A stretch of 64,000 bases of DNA from Sphingomonas sp. JC676. Its GTDB lineage: Bacteria; Pseudomonadota; Alphaproteobacteria; Sphingomonadales; Sphingomonadaceae. Every line of letters begins with the position of its first letter. Positions within the stretch are counted from its first letter, which is position 1. Position numbers and translations under genes: made by a program. Positions 16,226 to 24,533 of this stretch are shown here, piece after piece. The stretch is taken from the NCBI RefSeq assembly GCF_014489075.1, contig NZ_JACTGR010000002.1, positions 496,001-560,000 of the forward strand, written 5' to 3'. Below the pieces are notes generated by a model. That model searched no databases and was not told where the DNA came from. It was given only the letters and a program-made list of their open reading frames with translations.

Positions 16226-16969
16226 TCAGAACGGAAAAAGCGCGTCGTAGATCTGCTGGCCCCAGCGCGCCTGCTGCGCTTCGGTGAGCTGGCCCTTGCC
16301 GCCATAGATCACGCGCGCCTCGGCGATCTGCGAGTGCTGAATCGAATTGTCGCGGGCGATGTCCTCGGGACGGATCATGCCGGTGACGATCAGCTCGCGC
16401 ATCTCGAAATTGACGCGCACTTCCTGGCGGCCGCGGATCATCAGATTGCCGTTGGGCAGCACCTGGGTGACGATCGCGGCCATCGTCATGTTGATCGTCT
16501 CGGAACGATTGGTGGTGCCGCCGCCATTATATTTCGAGCCCGAATTGGTGTCGAACACCTTGGAGGCGTCACTGCCCAGCAACTTGGACACCGGCGCGAT
16601 GCCGAGCAGCTGCCCGACGCCGCCGGTCTCCGATCCGCCCCGAGTGCGCGACGTGGCGTTGCCGATATCGGCCTTGTCGGCGATGTTGATCCGGATCGTC
16701 AGGATGTCGCCCGTCTTATTCGCGCGCTGGTCGCGGAAGAACGCACCGGCGCCGGTGCGAAACAGCGACGCGGTCGGCGCCGGCTGCTGCGGTCGCTGGG
16801 CATGACCGCCGCGGTCCGCCGGCATCGAGAGCGAAGGCTCGATCTCGGGCGTATCGACCGGATCGATCGCCGAGAGCTTGGGCGCCTTGCCCACCTGCTT
16901 CAGCCGCCCGACGGCGCCACAGCCCGAAAGCGTGGCGCAGATCGCCACGGCGGTAATCAGTTTACGCAT
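16226..16969 (-). CDS. flgH: Flagellar L-ring protein FlgH
   Basis: 247 aa. Signal peptide MRKLITAVAICATLSGC with lipobox LSGC, so it is a lipoprotein as expected for the outer-membrane L ring. Core motifs: SLFRTGAGAFFRDQRANKTG and GDILTIRI, plus ANPNGNLMIRG-like VLPNGNLMIRGRQEVRVNFE. I chose ATG 16969 because AGGGGA is 6 nt upstream; two in-frame starts lie just before it. Last gene of flgF-flgG-flgA-flgH; flgI, which usually follows, is absent. Confidence 0.95.
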   Translation of the reverse strand: MRKLITAVAICATLSGCGAVGRLKQVGKAPKLSAIDPVDTPEIEPSLSMPADRGGHAQRPQQPAPTASLFRTGAGAFFRDQRANKTGDILTIRINIADKADIGNATSRTRGGSETGGVGQLLGIAPVSKLLGSDASKVFDTNSGSKYNGGGTTNRSETINMTMAAIVTQVLPNGNLMIRGRQEVRVNFEMRELIVTGMIRPEDIARDNSIQHSQIAEARVIYGGKGQLTEAQQARWGQQIYDALFPF

Positions 16970-16980
16970 GTGCATTCCCC

Positions 16981-17409
16981 TCAAGGTGCCGAGATCCGGA
17001 CGGTGCCGGAGCCTTCGACCACGCCGTCCAGCGTGCGATTGGTGGCATTGACGACGACGCGTACCGCCTCACCGACCGCCGCGCCGCCGAGCGCGCGGCC
17101 CGATGCGGTGATGGCGAGCGTTCCCGAGACGATACGGATCGTCACCGGCTCGCCGCGATGGACGAGCTGCGGGCGCATGACGTCGCTCTGCCGTACGACC
17201 GCGCCCGTCTGGAGATTGCGGGTCGCTTCCATCCCGGTCGCATGCTCGATCGTCAGCGCGCCGCGCGCTGCCGCAGGCGCGCGCGCCTCGGTGGTGAAGT
17301 CGCTCGCCTCGATCCGCTCGCCGCGCGCAACCGGCTGCTGGAGGACGGCGACCTGCACGTCCTCCACCGGGCCTGAAGCGAGCAGCGAAAGGGCCAGCAG
17401 CACGGGCAT
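16981..17409 (-). CDS. flgA: Flagellar P-ring assembly chaperone FlgA
   Basis: 142 aa, short for FlgA. A hydrophobic N-terminus (MPVLLALSLLAS) acts as signal peptide. The SAF domain follows: QQPVARGERIEASDFTTEAR and the C-terminal GEAVRVVVNATNRTLDGVV. FlgA guides P-ring (FlgI) assembly in the periplasm. ATGA overlap with flgG upstream and overlap with the flgH translation start downstream. Confidence 0.88.
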   Translation of the reverse strand: MPVLLALSLLASGPVEDVQVAVLQQPVARGERIEASDFTTEARAPAAARGALTIEHATGMEATRNLQTGAVVRQSDVMRPQLVHRGEPVTIRIVSGTLAITASGRALGGAAVGEAVRVVVNATNRTLDGVVEGSGTVRISAP

Positions 17410-18191
17410 CAGCGCAGCTGGCTGGTCGTCGCCAGCATCTCGTCCGCGGTCTTCACGACGCGGCTGTTCATCTCATAGGCGCGCTGCGCCGAGATCAGCG
17501 CCGTGATTTCCGCCACCGGATTGACGTTCGACGCCTCGACGAACTTCTGGTTGAGCGTGCCGAAGCCCGGCTCGCCCGGTGCGCCGACGGTCGGCTGGCC
17601 TGATCCCGCGGTCTCGAGGAACAGGTTGCCGCCCTTCGCTTCCAGGCCGGCCTCGTTCATGAAGTTGGCGAGCTCGAGCTGGCCGAGCACCTGCGGCTGC
17701 GCGTTACCCGCGATATTCGCCTCGACCTGGCCGGTCTTCGAAATGGTGATGTCGATCGTGCCCTGCGGAACGGTGATGCCCGGCTGCACGATATAGCCGT
17801 CCTGCGTCACCAGCTCGCCCTGATCGGAAGGCTGGAACGATCCGTCGCGGGTATAGGCGGTGGTGCCGTCGGGCATGGTGATCTGGAAATAGCCCTTGCC
17901 CTGGATCGCGACATCATAGGGATTGTCGGTCTGGGTCATCGCGCCCTGTTCGTTGATGCGATAGATGCCACCGGTCTTGACGCCCGCGCCGATCTGGATG
18001 CCCGAGGGCGAGCGGTTGTCGGGGCTCGTCGCCGCGCCGGGGCGCTGCACCTGCTCGTAGAGCAGGTCCTGGAATTCGGCGCGCTGGCGCTTGTACGCCG
18101 TGGTGTTCATGTTGGCGATGTTGTTCGAGATGACATCGACATTGGTCTGCTGGGCGAGCATGCCGCTGCTGGCGATGGTGAGAGAACGCAT
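17409..18191 (-). CDS. flgG: Flagellar distal rod protein FlgG
   Basis: 260 aa, standard for FlgG. N-terminus MRSLTIASSGMLAQQTNVDV plus DVISNNIANMNTTAYKRQRA; C-terminus VVKTADEMLATTSQL. FlgG forms the distal rod and crosses the peptidoglycan and P/L rings. It is 22 nt after flgF and coupled to flgA by ATGA overlap. Confidence 0.96.
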   Translation of the reverse strand: MRSLTIASSGMLAQQTNVDVISNNIANMNTTAYKRQRAEFQDLLYEQVQRPGAATSPDNRSPSGIQIGAGVKTGGIYRINEQGAMTQTDNPYDVAIQGKGYFQITMPDGTTAYTRDGSFQPSDQGELVTQDGYIVQPGITVPQGTIDITISKTGQVEANIAGNAQPQVLGQLELANFMNEAGLEAKGGNLFLETAGSGQPTVGAPGEPGFGTLNQKFVEASNVNPVAEITALISAQRAYEMNSRVVKTADEMLATTSQLR

Positions 18192-18213
18192 GGGGCTAGT
18201 CCTTTCGTGAAAA

Positions 18214-18951
18214 TCAGCTGACGCGGCCGAGCTTGTCGATCGCGTTCTTGCGCATGTCGGACATGCTGTCGGAGATATGCTGGCTGGTCTGGTAGGCGCG
18301 CAGGATCTCGATCATGTCCGTGGTCTCGGTGATCGCGTTGACGTTCGATCCCTCGACCCCGCCGCTCTTGAGGCTGGTCTCGGCCGCCGTGAGCTCGCGG
18401 CCGCTGGTGCCGTTGAACATCCCGTCGCCGCGCGGGTCCATATTGGCTTCGTCGAACACGGTGACCGTCAGGCGGCCGATCGGGCCGTTCGCACCGCTCA
18501 CGGTGCCGTCGGAACCGATGCTCAGCTTGCCCGCATCCTCGGGCGAGACGGTGATCGGCTTGCCGCCCTCGCCCAGCAGGCGCTGGCCGCCCGAGGTGGC
18601 GAGCTCGCCGGTCTCGAGCACCTTCACGAACCCTGCGCGTGTATAGGCGGTGCCCCCGCCCGGCGCCTCGACCGCGAGATAGCCCGGGCCGTCGATCATC
18701 ACGTCGAGCGGATTGCCGGTCACCTGGAACGCTCCGGCGGTGACGTCGTGCACCGCGCCATAATCGAGCACGAACGACGTCTGCTTGGCCGGCTTCACCG
18801 TGGAATCGGTCTTCTCGACATATTCGCGGAACACGGGCTGCTCGCGCTTGAAGCCTACCGTATTCATGTTGGCGAGGTTGTTCGCCGTCACGTCGAGCCG
18901 GCGCCGCAGCGCCTGTTCCTGACTCAGGAGCACATAAGAGGAGATGTCCAC
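18214..18951 (-). CDS. flgF: Flagellar proximal rod protein FlgF
   Basis: 245 aa. Starts at GTG 18951 with AAGGA upstream. N-terminal LDVTANNLANMNTVGFKREQ and C-terminal EILRAYQTSQHISDSMSDMR fit FlgF. First gene of the rod/L-ring unit, divergent from fliL across 113 bp that carry a GGCA-N5-TGCC dyad and the CCTATAATAGG box, which is itself palindromic and could serve both directions. Confidence 0.93.
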   Translation of the reverse strand: MDISSYVLLSQEQALRRRLDVTANNLANMNTVGFKREQPVFREYVEKTDSTVKPAKQTSFVLDYGAVHDVTAGAFQVTGNPLDVMIDGPGYLAVEAPGGGTAYTRAGFVKVLETGELATSGGQRLLGEGGKPITVSPEDAGKLSIGSDGTVSGANGPIGRLTVTVFDEANMDPRGDGMFNGTSGRELTAAETSLKSGGVEGSNVNAITETTDMIEILRAYQTSQHISDSMSDMRKNAIDKLGRVS

Positions 18952-18978
18952 CGGACCGTCCTTCGATTTTTTTCACTA

Positions 18979-18991
18979 GGCAGAAATTGCC
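18979..18991. promoter_or_regulatory. GGCA-N5-TGCC palindrome between flgF and fliL
   Basis: GGCAGAAATTGCC, 9 nt upstream of the fliL TCCTATAAT box. The GG-to-GC distance is 8 nt, so it does not fit the sigma-54 GG-N10-GC rule; better read as a regulator dyad. Confidence 0.5.
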
Positions 18992-19000
18992 GGGTGATGC

Positions 19001-19009
19001 TCCTATAAT
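19001..19009 (+). promoter_or_regulatory. Flagellar promoter core TCCTATAAT upstream of fliL
   Basis: Exact copy within the palindrome CCTATAATAGG, 55 nt before the chosen fliL start. Confidence 0.6.
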
Positions 19010-19064
19010 AGGAAGAAATCGCATGAGCGGGTCTCACCGCACGCGAATTCGAAAGGTCCAGGGC

Positions 19065-19601
19065 ATGTCGGCGGAAATCGTCGAAGAGAAAGTGGCGGCG
19101 CCGGCAGTGGCAAAGCCCAAATCGAACAAGAAGCTGATGGTCATCGGCGCAGCGACGGCGGCAGTGCTGTTGCTCGGCGGTGGCGGCGGTACCGCGTTCT
19201 TCCTGTTCTCGGGCTCGAAGGCCCATGCGGAGGGATCCGACAAGGACGGCAAGGCCAATCTCCCCCCCGGTGCACATGGTGAGTCCGGCGAACGCGAGGG
19301 CAATTTCGTCGAAGTGCCCACGATGGTGGTGAACCTGCGTTCGCCCGACGGCGCGATGCGGTTCCTCAAGCTGCACTTCCTGCTGGTGCCCGGGCCTAAT
19401 AGCGACGCCGCGGCCCTCAAGGACAAGCTGCCGCTGATCCTCGACTCCTATCAGCCCTTCCTGCGCGAGCTTCGGCCCGAGGATCTGGCGGGCTCCGCCG
19501 CGGTCTTCCGCGTCAAGGAAGAGATGCTGATCCGCGCCAATAACGTCGCCGGCGCGGGCTCGGTCAGCGACATCCTGATCGAGGATCTGGTGCAGCAATG
19601 A
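19065..19601 (+). CDS. fliL: Flagellar basal-body-associated protein FliL
   Basis: 178 aa. Short cytoplasmic N-terminus, one membrane segment (KKLMVIGAATAAVLLLGGGG, about 25-50), then a periplasmic FliL domain with VEVPTMVVNLRSPDG and MRFLKLHFLLVPG. FliL forms rings around the stator. I chose ATG 19065 over 19023 or 18987: 18987 lies upstream of the promoter box and 19023 only 13 nt beyond it. The stop overlaps the fliM start (ATGA). First gene of fliL-fliM-pflI-like-motE-like. Confidence 0.93.
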   Translation: MSAEIVEEKVAAPAVAKPKSNKKLMVIGAATAAVLLLGGGGGTAFFLFSGSKAHAEGSDKDGKANLPPGAHGESGEREGNFVEVPTMVVNLRSPDGAMRFLKLHFLLVPGPNSDAAALKDKLPLILDSYQPFLRELRPEDLAGSAAVFRVKEEMLIRANNVAGAGSVSDILIEDLVQQ

Positions 19602-20623
19602 TCGATCTCGACGATTTCGACCTGCCCGAACCTCCCGCCCCCCCGATGGGCGTCGGCGAGGATGTGCGCTTTGACCAGTCCGACATCGACGCGCTGTTCG
19701 GCGATCTGGGCGCGCCCACGGCCAAGAAGAAGGGCCTGCGCGCGGTCATCGAATCCAAGGTCATCAGCCATGAGCGGCTGCCGATGCTCGAAGTGGTGTG
19801 CGACCGCGTCGTGCGCGCCTTCGCCACGTCGATGCGCAACCTCACTTCGGATGCGATCGACGTCAGCCTCGAGGAAGTGACCTCGACGCGTTTCGGCGAG
19901 TTCATGAACCGTGTCGCATTGCCTGCGATGATCGGCGTGTTCCAGGTCAAGGAATGGGAGAGCTACGGCCTCGTGGCGGTCGAATCCGGCCTGATCTATG
20001 CGGTGGTCGACGCGCTGCTCGGCGGCCGCGGCGGCAACGCGCCGCTGCTGATCGACGGCCGCGCCTTCACCACGATAGAGACCGGCCTGGTCTCGCGCAT
20101 GCTGACGCTGGCACTCCAGGATTTCGCCGACGCGTTCGAGCCGATCGAGCCGATCACGATCGATCTGGAGCGCATCGAGACCAATCCGCGCTTCGCCGCG
20201 ATCGCCGGCACGTCGAACATCTGCGCGATCGCCACGTTCCGGGTCGACATGGACGGCCGCGGCGGCGATTTCACCCTGGTCTTCCCCTACGCCATGCTCG
20301 AGCCGGTGCGCCACAAGCTGCTCCAGCGCTTCATGGGCGAGAAGAACGGCCGCGACAGTATCTGGGAGGCCCATATGGCCGCCGAGATCCGCAAGACCAA
20401 CGTCACGGTCAATGTCGTGCTGGGCGAGAAGGCGATGCCGTTGGCCGCGCTCGAAGCGCTCGAAGTCGGCCAGACGATCGCGCTCCACAAGAGCCCCGAC
20501 GATTCCCTCGATATCGCTTGCGGCGGCGTCAAGCTCGCCGAGGCGCAGATCGGCCAGCGCCGCGGCAAGATCGCCGTGCGCCTGGTCACCGATGTTTCCC
20601 CCAAGCAAAAGGGCAAGTCATGA
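19598..20623 (+). CDS. fliM: Flagellar motor switch protein FliM
   Basis: 341 aa. FliM middle domain at 45-230 with MRNLTSDAIDVSLEEVTSTR and the loop around GGRGGN; C-terminal SpoA domain at 260-335 (LEALEVGQTIALHKSPDD). The N-terminus is acidic (IDLDDFDLPEPPAPPMGVGE); the CheY-binding LSQxEIDALL motif appears in reduced form as FDQSDIDALFGDL. FliM is the CheY-P receptor in the C ring. ATGA overlaps with genes on both sides. Confidence 0.96.
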   Translation: MIDLDDFDLPEPPAPPMGVGEDVRFDQSDIDALFGDLGAPTAKKKGLRAVIESKVISHERLPMLEVVCDRVVRAFATSMRNLTSDAIDVSLEEVTSTRFGEFMNRVALPAMIGVFQVKEWESYGLVAVESGLIYAVVDALLGGRGGNAPLLIDGRAFTTIETGLVSRMLTLALQDFADAFEPIEPITIDLERIETNPRFAAIAGTSNICAIATFRVDMDGRGGDFTLVFPYAMLEPVRHKLLQRFMGEKNGRDSIWEAHMAAEIRKTNVTVNVVLGEKAMPLAALEALEVGQTIALHKSPDDSLDIACGGVKLAEAQIGQRRGKIAVRLVTDVSPKQKGKS

Positions 20624-21000
20624 GCCTCGCTATCCTCGCCAATGTGCTGACGATGATCCTCTGCATGGCCGTGCTGGTGCAGAGCGTGCGGATGATGCGG
20701 AGCCTCCGCACCGTCAAGGACGGGGCGCTCACCGAAGTGGTCGGCGCGCTGGAGAAGGCGACCGGCCAGGCGCGCGCCGTGCTTTCGGACATGAAGTCCA
20801 CGCTCGGCACCGAATGTGCCCAGCATGCCCGGCTCGTCGGCCAGGCACGCGACCTGCGCGACGAGCTTTCGGACATGATCGGCATCGCCGATTCCGCCTG
20901 TGAGCGGATCGTCAACTCGGTCGGCATCGCCAATGCCCATCGCGGCGTCGAGCCGATCGACGTGGAGGCCGAAGCCGAGATCAAGGCTGAGGCAGCCTGA
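20620..21000 (+). CDS. DUF6468 / PflI-like flagellar positioning protein
   Basis: 126 aa. One N-terminal membrane segment (LAILANVLTMILCMAVLVQ, 2-20) then a cytoplasmic charged helix with RMMRSLRTVKDGALTEVVGA and a second helical block (VGQARDLRDELSDMIGIADS), a strong coiled coil. It sits between fliM and a MotE-like gene with overlaps at both ends. Position and make-up match the DUF6468 proteins of alphaproteobacteria; I believe Caulobacter PflI, which places the flagellum at the pole, belongs here, but that link is from memory. The start ATG overlaps the fliM stop. Confidence 0.7.
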   Translation: MSLAILANVLTMILCMAVLVQSVRMMRSLRTVKDGALTEVVGALEKATGQARAVLSDMKSTLGTECAQHARLVGQARDLRDELSDMIGIADSACERIVNSVGIANAHRGVEPIDVEAEAEIKAEAA

Positions 21001-21596
21001 TGGCCCGCCCCTCGCTCCTCCTGCTGACCGCGGCCGCGTCGGCGCTGGCGGTCGTCGCCAATGCCGCGACGCTCGCCGTGCCCGATCAGGATTCGGCGGC
21101 CAAGACCCGCCTCGGCAATTCGATCGAGCAGGACATCAACGCCCGCGACTCCGCCGCGGCGAAGCGCAAGCGCGGCCTCGACCTGCGCGAACAGGCCGCC
21201 AAGGCCGCCGAAGCCCGGCTCCAGGCCGATCTCGAAGCGCGCCAGAAGCAGGCAGCGGCAACCGCACCCGCCGGTGGCGGCATGTCCGGCAACGATCCGA
21301 TGCTGCCGGCGGAGGCGCAATATGACGAGCTCGCCCGCATCTACCAGGCGATGAAGCCCGCCAAGGCGGCTTTGGTCTTCGAGCAGCTCGACATGGAAGT
21401 GCAGATGAAGGTCGCGCAGCGCATGCGCGCCAATTCGACCGCGTCGATCCTGGCATCGATGACCCCCCGGGGCGCCGCGGCGCTCAGCATGGCACTGGCG
21501 CGCAAGAGCGCGGCACGCCCGCGTCCGGTTGCAGTGGCTCCGGCACCGGCGACGCCGGCCGCCGTGGCGAAGCCCGCGACAATGGCGCGCCGCTAA
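21000..21596 (+). CDS. motE: MotE-like periplasmic flagellar protein
   Basis: 198 aa. Cleavable or anchoring N-terminus (SLLLLTAAASALAVVANAAT), a charged coiled coil (60-90), then an MgtE-N-like domain (about 105-170) with YDELARIYQAMKPAKAALVF and MASMTPRGAAALS-like LASMTPRGAAALSMALARKS, characteristic of MotE/FliG-N-like proteins. The C-terminus is P/A-rich. In relatives MotE is a chaperone that protects MotC and helps stator or motor assembly. Overlaps the previous stop by one base; followed by an extragenic repeat. Confidence 0.7.
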   Translation: MARPSLLLLTAAASALAVVANAATLAVPDQDSAAKTRLGNSIEQDINARDSAAAKRKRGLDLREQAAKAAEARLQADLEARQKQAAATAPAGGGMSGNDPMLPAEAQYDELARIYQAMKPAKAALVFEQLDMEVQMKVAQRMRANSTASILASMTPRGAAALSMALARKSAARPRPVAVAPAPATPAAVAKPATMARR

Positions 21597-21603
21597 TCCT
21601 TTT

Positions 21604-21712
21604 CCGTCACCCCGGCCTTGTGCCGGGGTTCACTTCGCCGCGCGCAAGCCGCTCAAGGCTCAATCGCCTCGCCCAGACCTCGGTGGACCCCGGCACAAGG
21701 CCGGGGTGACGG
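21604..21712. repeat. Extragenic palindromic repeat, CGTCACCCCGGCC family
   Basis: 30-bp arms (21604-21633 and 21683-21712) with one mismatch, spaced by 49 nt; each arm contains CCCCGGC...GCCGGGG. A second family distinct from the one at 5730. It closes the fliL operon. The remaining intergenic DNA to 21882 shows nothing else. Confidence 0.85.
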
Positions 21713-21882
21713 ATGGGGAGGCGGCGTGCGCCCAAAATTTCGCTGGAAATGTGGGATTTCGCTTGAGACATGCACCGTGTCTTTGAAATCCTGAATATCG
21801 AAACGGTCGCGCGCGCTCTCATATGTGCGCGCGCGAAGAACCCCTGACCTTTGTGACTTTAGGGTAACCGGCTACCGCTGGA

Positions 21883-22296
21883 TCAGCGCTGCGAAGCGCG
21901 CACCTCGACGATCAGCACGCGGGTGATTCCCGGTTGTGCGGCCTTGATCGCCGCGGTCAGATCATGATCGAGCTGTTCGGCATCTACCGCGCGCAGGCCC
22001 GATGCATTGAGCCGCGCGAATTCGAGCCCCGCCGCCACCGATGCCGCGCGCAGCACCGGCAGGTCCTTGATCACCTGCGCCGCCACCTGGCTGTTGCCGG
22101 CCTCCAGGACCAGCTTGAAATAGAGCGATCCGGCCATGCGATCGGCATCGATGATCGGCACGGTGATCTCGTCCATCGGCACGAGGTTGAGACCCTCGCC
22201 GCCGCCACCGCCGCCTCCGGACGCCTGGGCAAGACCACCCGGCAACGGCGTCGCCACCGCGGCGAGACCCAAAGCCGCCAGCTTGCTCCTGCGCAC
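21883..22296 (-). CDS. Exported FliL-domain-like protein
   Basis: 137 aa. N-terminus MRRSKLAALGLAAVATPLPG is a signal peptide ending LAQA; a glycine linker follows. The rest has the FliL pattern: VPMDEITVPIIDADRMAGSL (first strand), LPVLRAASVAAG, then LRAVDAEQLDHDLTAAIKAA and a closing VTRVLFTEF-type strand seen here as ITRVLIVEVRAS. It lacks the anchor helix of true FliL. Encoded alone, divergent from the gene at 22377. By similarity it may support the stator or basal body in the periplasm; it could equally be a separate exported protein. Fold assignment is by eye. Confidence 0.55.
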   Translation of the reverse strand: MRRSKLAALGLAAVATPLPGGLAQASGGGGGGGEGLNLVPMDEITVPIIDADRMAGSLYFKLVLEAGNSQVAAQVIKDLPVLRAASVAAGLEFARLNASGLRAVDAEQLDHDLTAAIKAAQPGITRVLIVEVRASQR

Positions 22297-22339
22297 TGAA
22301 ATTCTCCTCGTAGCGGGCGGCCCGCGGACGCGCCCAACA

Positions 22340-22348
22340 TTCTATAAT
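22340..22348 (+). promoter_or_regulatory. Flagellar-type promoter core TTCTATAAT
   Basis: One base from consensus, 28 nt before the TTG start of the small membrane protein gene. Confidence 0.5.
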
Positions 22349-22376
22349 AGAGGGAAATCATCGAGCAGGTGCAGAC

Positions 22377-22640
22377 TTGAGCCACGATCAACGCCCCGGA
22401 AAGATGCGCGTCGTCCAGGACGCCGCGACCGCGAACCGCAATCGCAGAAGCGATGTGACGGCCGCGGCCAGCGTCGCGGCGCGAACCGATACGGGCGTCG
22501 CGAATGGCGCAGCCGGCTCGAGCCGGGCCGGAAGCGACGCCGCTGCCGCCAGGAAAGGTTTGTCGATGCTTCAGGCGGGCCTCTTCCTGCTCGCTTGCGT
22601 GATCGGCGGCGTCACCGTCGCCGTTCTGCGGCCGTTCTGA
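22377..22640 (+). CDS. Small bitopic membrane protein, unknown
   Basis: 87 aa from TTG 22377. Residues 1-60 are hydrophilic, rich in R and A (predicted cytoplasmic); residues 63-84 (LSMLQAGLFLLACVIGGVTV) form one membrane helix ending ALRPF-like VLRPF. A GCAGG lies upstream of the TTG. Its TGA overlaps the ATG of the helical-repeat protein, so the pair is coupled. Box at 22340 places it in the flagellar set. Function unknown; a membrane partner of the exported downstream protein is a reasonable guess. Confidence 0.65.
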   Translation: MSHDQRPGKMRVVQDAATANRNRRSDVTAAASVAARTDTGVANGAAGSSRAGSDAAAARKGLSMLQAGLFLLACVIGGVTVAVLRPF

Positions 22641-24424
22641 TGCGCACCAGTCTGATCGCGCTCCTCGCCGGGGCAACCGTAGCGACGCCGCATGAGGCGG
22701 CGCCGAATGTCGCCGTGGCCGCCGTCCAGGTGCCCGCCCCACCTCCCGCGCGGATTTCCAAGCTGCCTCCCTTCGCCGCCCAGCTCGCACAGGGTGCGCA
22801 GCTCACCGACGGATCGGCATGGCAAGGCCCGACCGGCCCACAGGCCTGGACGCTGCTAGCCGCAGCCAGGCCCGATGCCCGCCAGGCGACGCGCTGGAGC
22901 TATGCGCTCGGACTGATCGGCGAAGGCCGCGGCGCGGATGCGCTGGGCGTGCTCGAGACGATGCGCGCGGACGACAATGATCTCGCGCTGGTCACCCAGT
23001 TCCAGCTCGCCATGGGCGCCGCGTTGACCTTGATCGGCCGCGACGACCAGGCCGTCGAATCGCTCTCCGGGCCCGATCTCACCGCCAATGCCGAGGCCTG
23101 TGCCTGGCGGCTGCGCGCGCTCGCCCACGCCAATCTCGCGAAACAGGCCGCGCGCGAAATCAACTGCGCGATCCCCGTGATCAATGCGCGTGCGCCGTTC
23201 GATCGCCGCCCCTTCATGAGCGCCGCCGCCAAGGCTGCGATCGACATCGGTCAGCCCGGGCCCGCGCTTGCCTGGCTCAAGCTGTTCGGAGACAATGAAC
23301 CCGAAGCCAATCTGCTGCGCGGCCGCGCGCTGCTGGCGATGGGCGAGACCGCCGGCGGCCTGCTGCGCCTGGCTCGCGCCGAAGAGAGCGGCGATCCGGG
23401 TGTCCAGGCCGGCGCGCGCCTGGCCAAGATCGAGACGGGTCTCGCCACCCACCGGATCCCGCCCGCCGACGCGTTCAAGCAGCTCGATGCGCTGCGCTAT
23501 GTCTGGCGCGGCGGGCCGACCGAGGAGCAAGCGCTGCGCCTCCAGTTCCGGATCGCGAGCGAGGCGCATGATCTGCGCGGCTCGCTGCGCACCGGCGCCA
23601 CGCTGCTACGCTATTTCAAGCTGGGCGACGATGGCGGCTCGATGCTCGCCGAGCTCCAGGCCCGGCTCAGCGCCGCGCTGCTGCCCGAAAGCGGCGTCTC
23701 GCTGCCCGACGCGGCCGGCCTTTACTGGGATTACAAGGAGCTGGCGCCTTCGGGCGCGGAAGGCGATGCGCTCGCGTTCCGCCTCGCCGGCCGGCTCCAG
23801 GCCGCGAGCCTCTATGCCCGCGCTGCCGAGCTGCTCCAGTATCAACTCACCCAGCGCCGCGAGGATGTGGCGCAGGGCCCGCTCTCGGTAAAGGTCGCCG
23901 CGCTCCATATCCTCGCCGGACGGCCCGATCGCGCGCTGGCGGCGCTGCACGATACTGAGCAGCCCGACTATACCGATCAGATGCGCTGGGACCGCAAGCG
24001 CGTCGAAGCCGTCGCGCTGCACCAGCTCGGCCGGGACGGCGCGGCGATGGCGGCGCTCGACCAGGTTCCCGATGCCGCAGCGGTGCGCGCCGAGATCCAT
24101 TGGCGCTCGAAGGACTGGGGTGCCTTCGTCACCGAGAGCGAGGCCATGCTGCCCGCGCCCAAGGGGCTGGGCGAACCCGGCCAGGCCGCGGTGCTGCGCC
24201 AGGCCGTCGCGCTCGCGATGCTCGGCCGCGAGGACAAGCTCCAGGCGCTGCGCGCCCGCTATGGTGCGATCTTCAAGACGCTGCCCAGCGCCCGCGCCTT
24301 CGATCTGCTGACTCGCAAGGTCGAAACGATCGACCCTGCCGCGCTGGGCGAGGCGATGGGCGCGATCCCCGAGGCGAGCCCCGCGGGCGCGATCGGCGAC
24401 CTGCTCGACGCCAGCGCGACCTGA
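22640..24424 (+). CDS. Exported TPR-like helical-repeat protein
   Basis: 594 aa. Signal-like N-terminus (RTSLIALLAGATVATP), a proline-rich linker (30-45), then repeated A/L-rich helix pairs throughout (WSYALGLIGEGRGADALGVL, LLRGRALLAMGETAGGLLRL, LHILAGRPDRALAALHD), the TPR pattern. ATG 22640 overlaps the previous stop; the frame stays open further back but only as antisense of neighbours. Ends just before a strong bidirectional terminator. It is likely a periplasmic scaffold; whether it serves the flagellum is inferred only from the shared promoter box and position. Confidence 0.7.
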   Translation: MRTSLIALLAGATVATPHEAAPNVAVAAVQVPAPPPARISKLPPFAAQLAQGAQLTDGSAWQGPTGPQAWTLLAAARPDARQATRWSYALGLIGEGRGADALGVLETMRADDNDLALVTQFQLAMGAALTLIGRDDQAVESLSGPDLTANAEACAWRLRALAHANLAKQAAREINCAIPVINARAPFDRRPFMSAAAKAAIDIGQPGPALAWLKLFGDNEPEANLLRGRALLAMGETAGGLLRLARAEESGDPGVQAGARLAKIETGLATHRIPPADAFKQLDALRYVWRGGPTEEQALRLQFRIASEAHDLRGSLRTGATLLRYFKLGDDGGSMLAELQARLSAALLPESGVSLPDAAGLYWDYKELAPSGAEGDALAFRLAGRLQAASLYARAAELLQYQLTQRREDVAQGPLSVKVAALHILAGRPDRALAALHDTEQPDYTDQMRWDRKRVEAVALHQLGRDGAAMAALDQVPDAAAVRAEIHWRSKDWGAFVTESEAMLPAPKGLGEPGQAAVLRQAVALAMLGREDKLQALRARYGAIFKTLPSARAFDLLTRKVETIDPAALGEAMGAIPEASPAGAIGDLLDASAT

Positions 24425-24450
24425 TCGCCTCCTGCCATCCGCGGCCACAT

Positions 24451-24490
24451 AAAAAGGGCGTCCCGGGCAAGAACCCGGGACGCCCTTTTT
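24451..24490. terminator. Bidirectional rho-independent terminator
   Basis: AAAAAGGGCGTCCCGGG pairs perfectly with CCCGGGACGCCCTTTTT around a 6-nt loop. It lies between the convergent helical-repeat gene and flgL and works in both directions. Confidence 0.95.
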
Positions 24491-24533
24491 ATTCGCCTCC
24501 CCGCCGGCATCGCCGTACGGAAGGGCTCTCTCG

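Noticed and set aside
22136..22639. N-terminal extension of the helical-repeat protein back to 22136
   Set aside because: That stretch is antisense to the FliL-like gene and overlaps the 87-aa gene in another frame; ATG 22640 overlaps a stop as in other coupled pairs.
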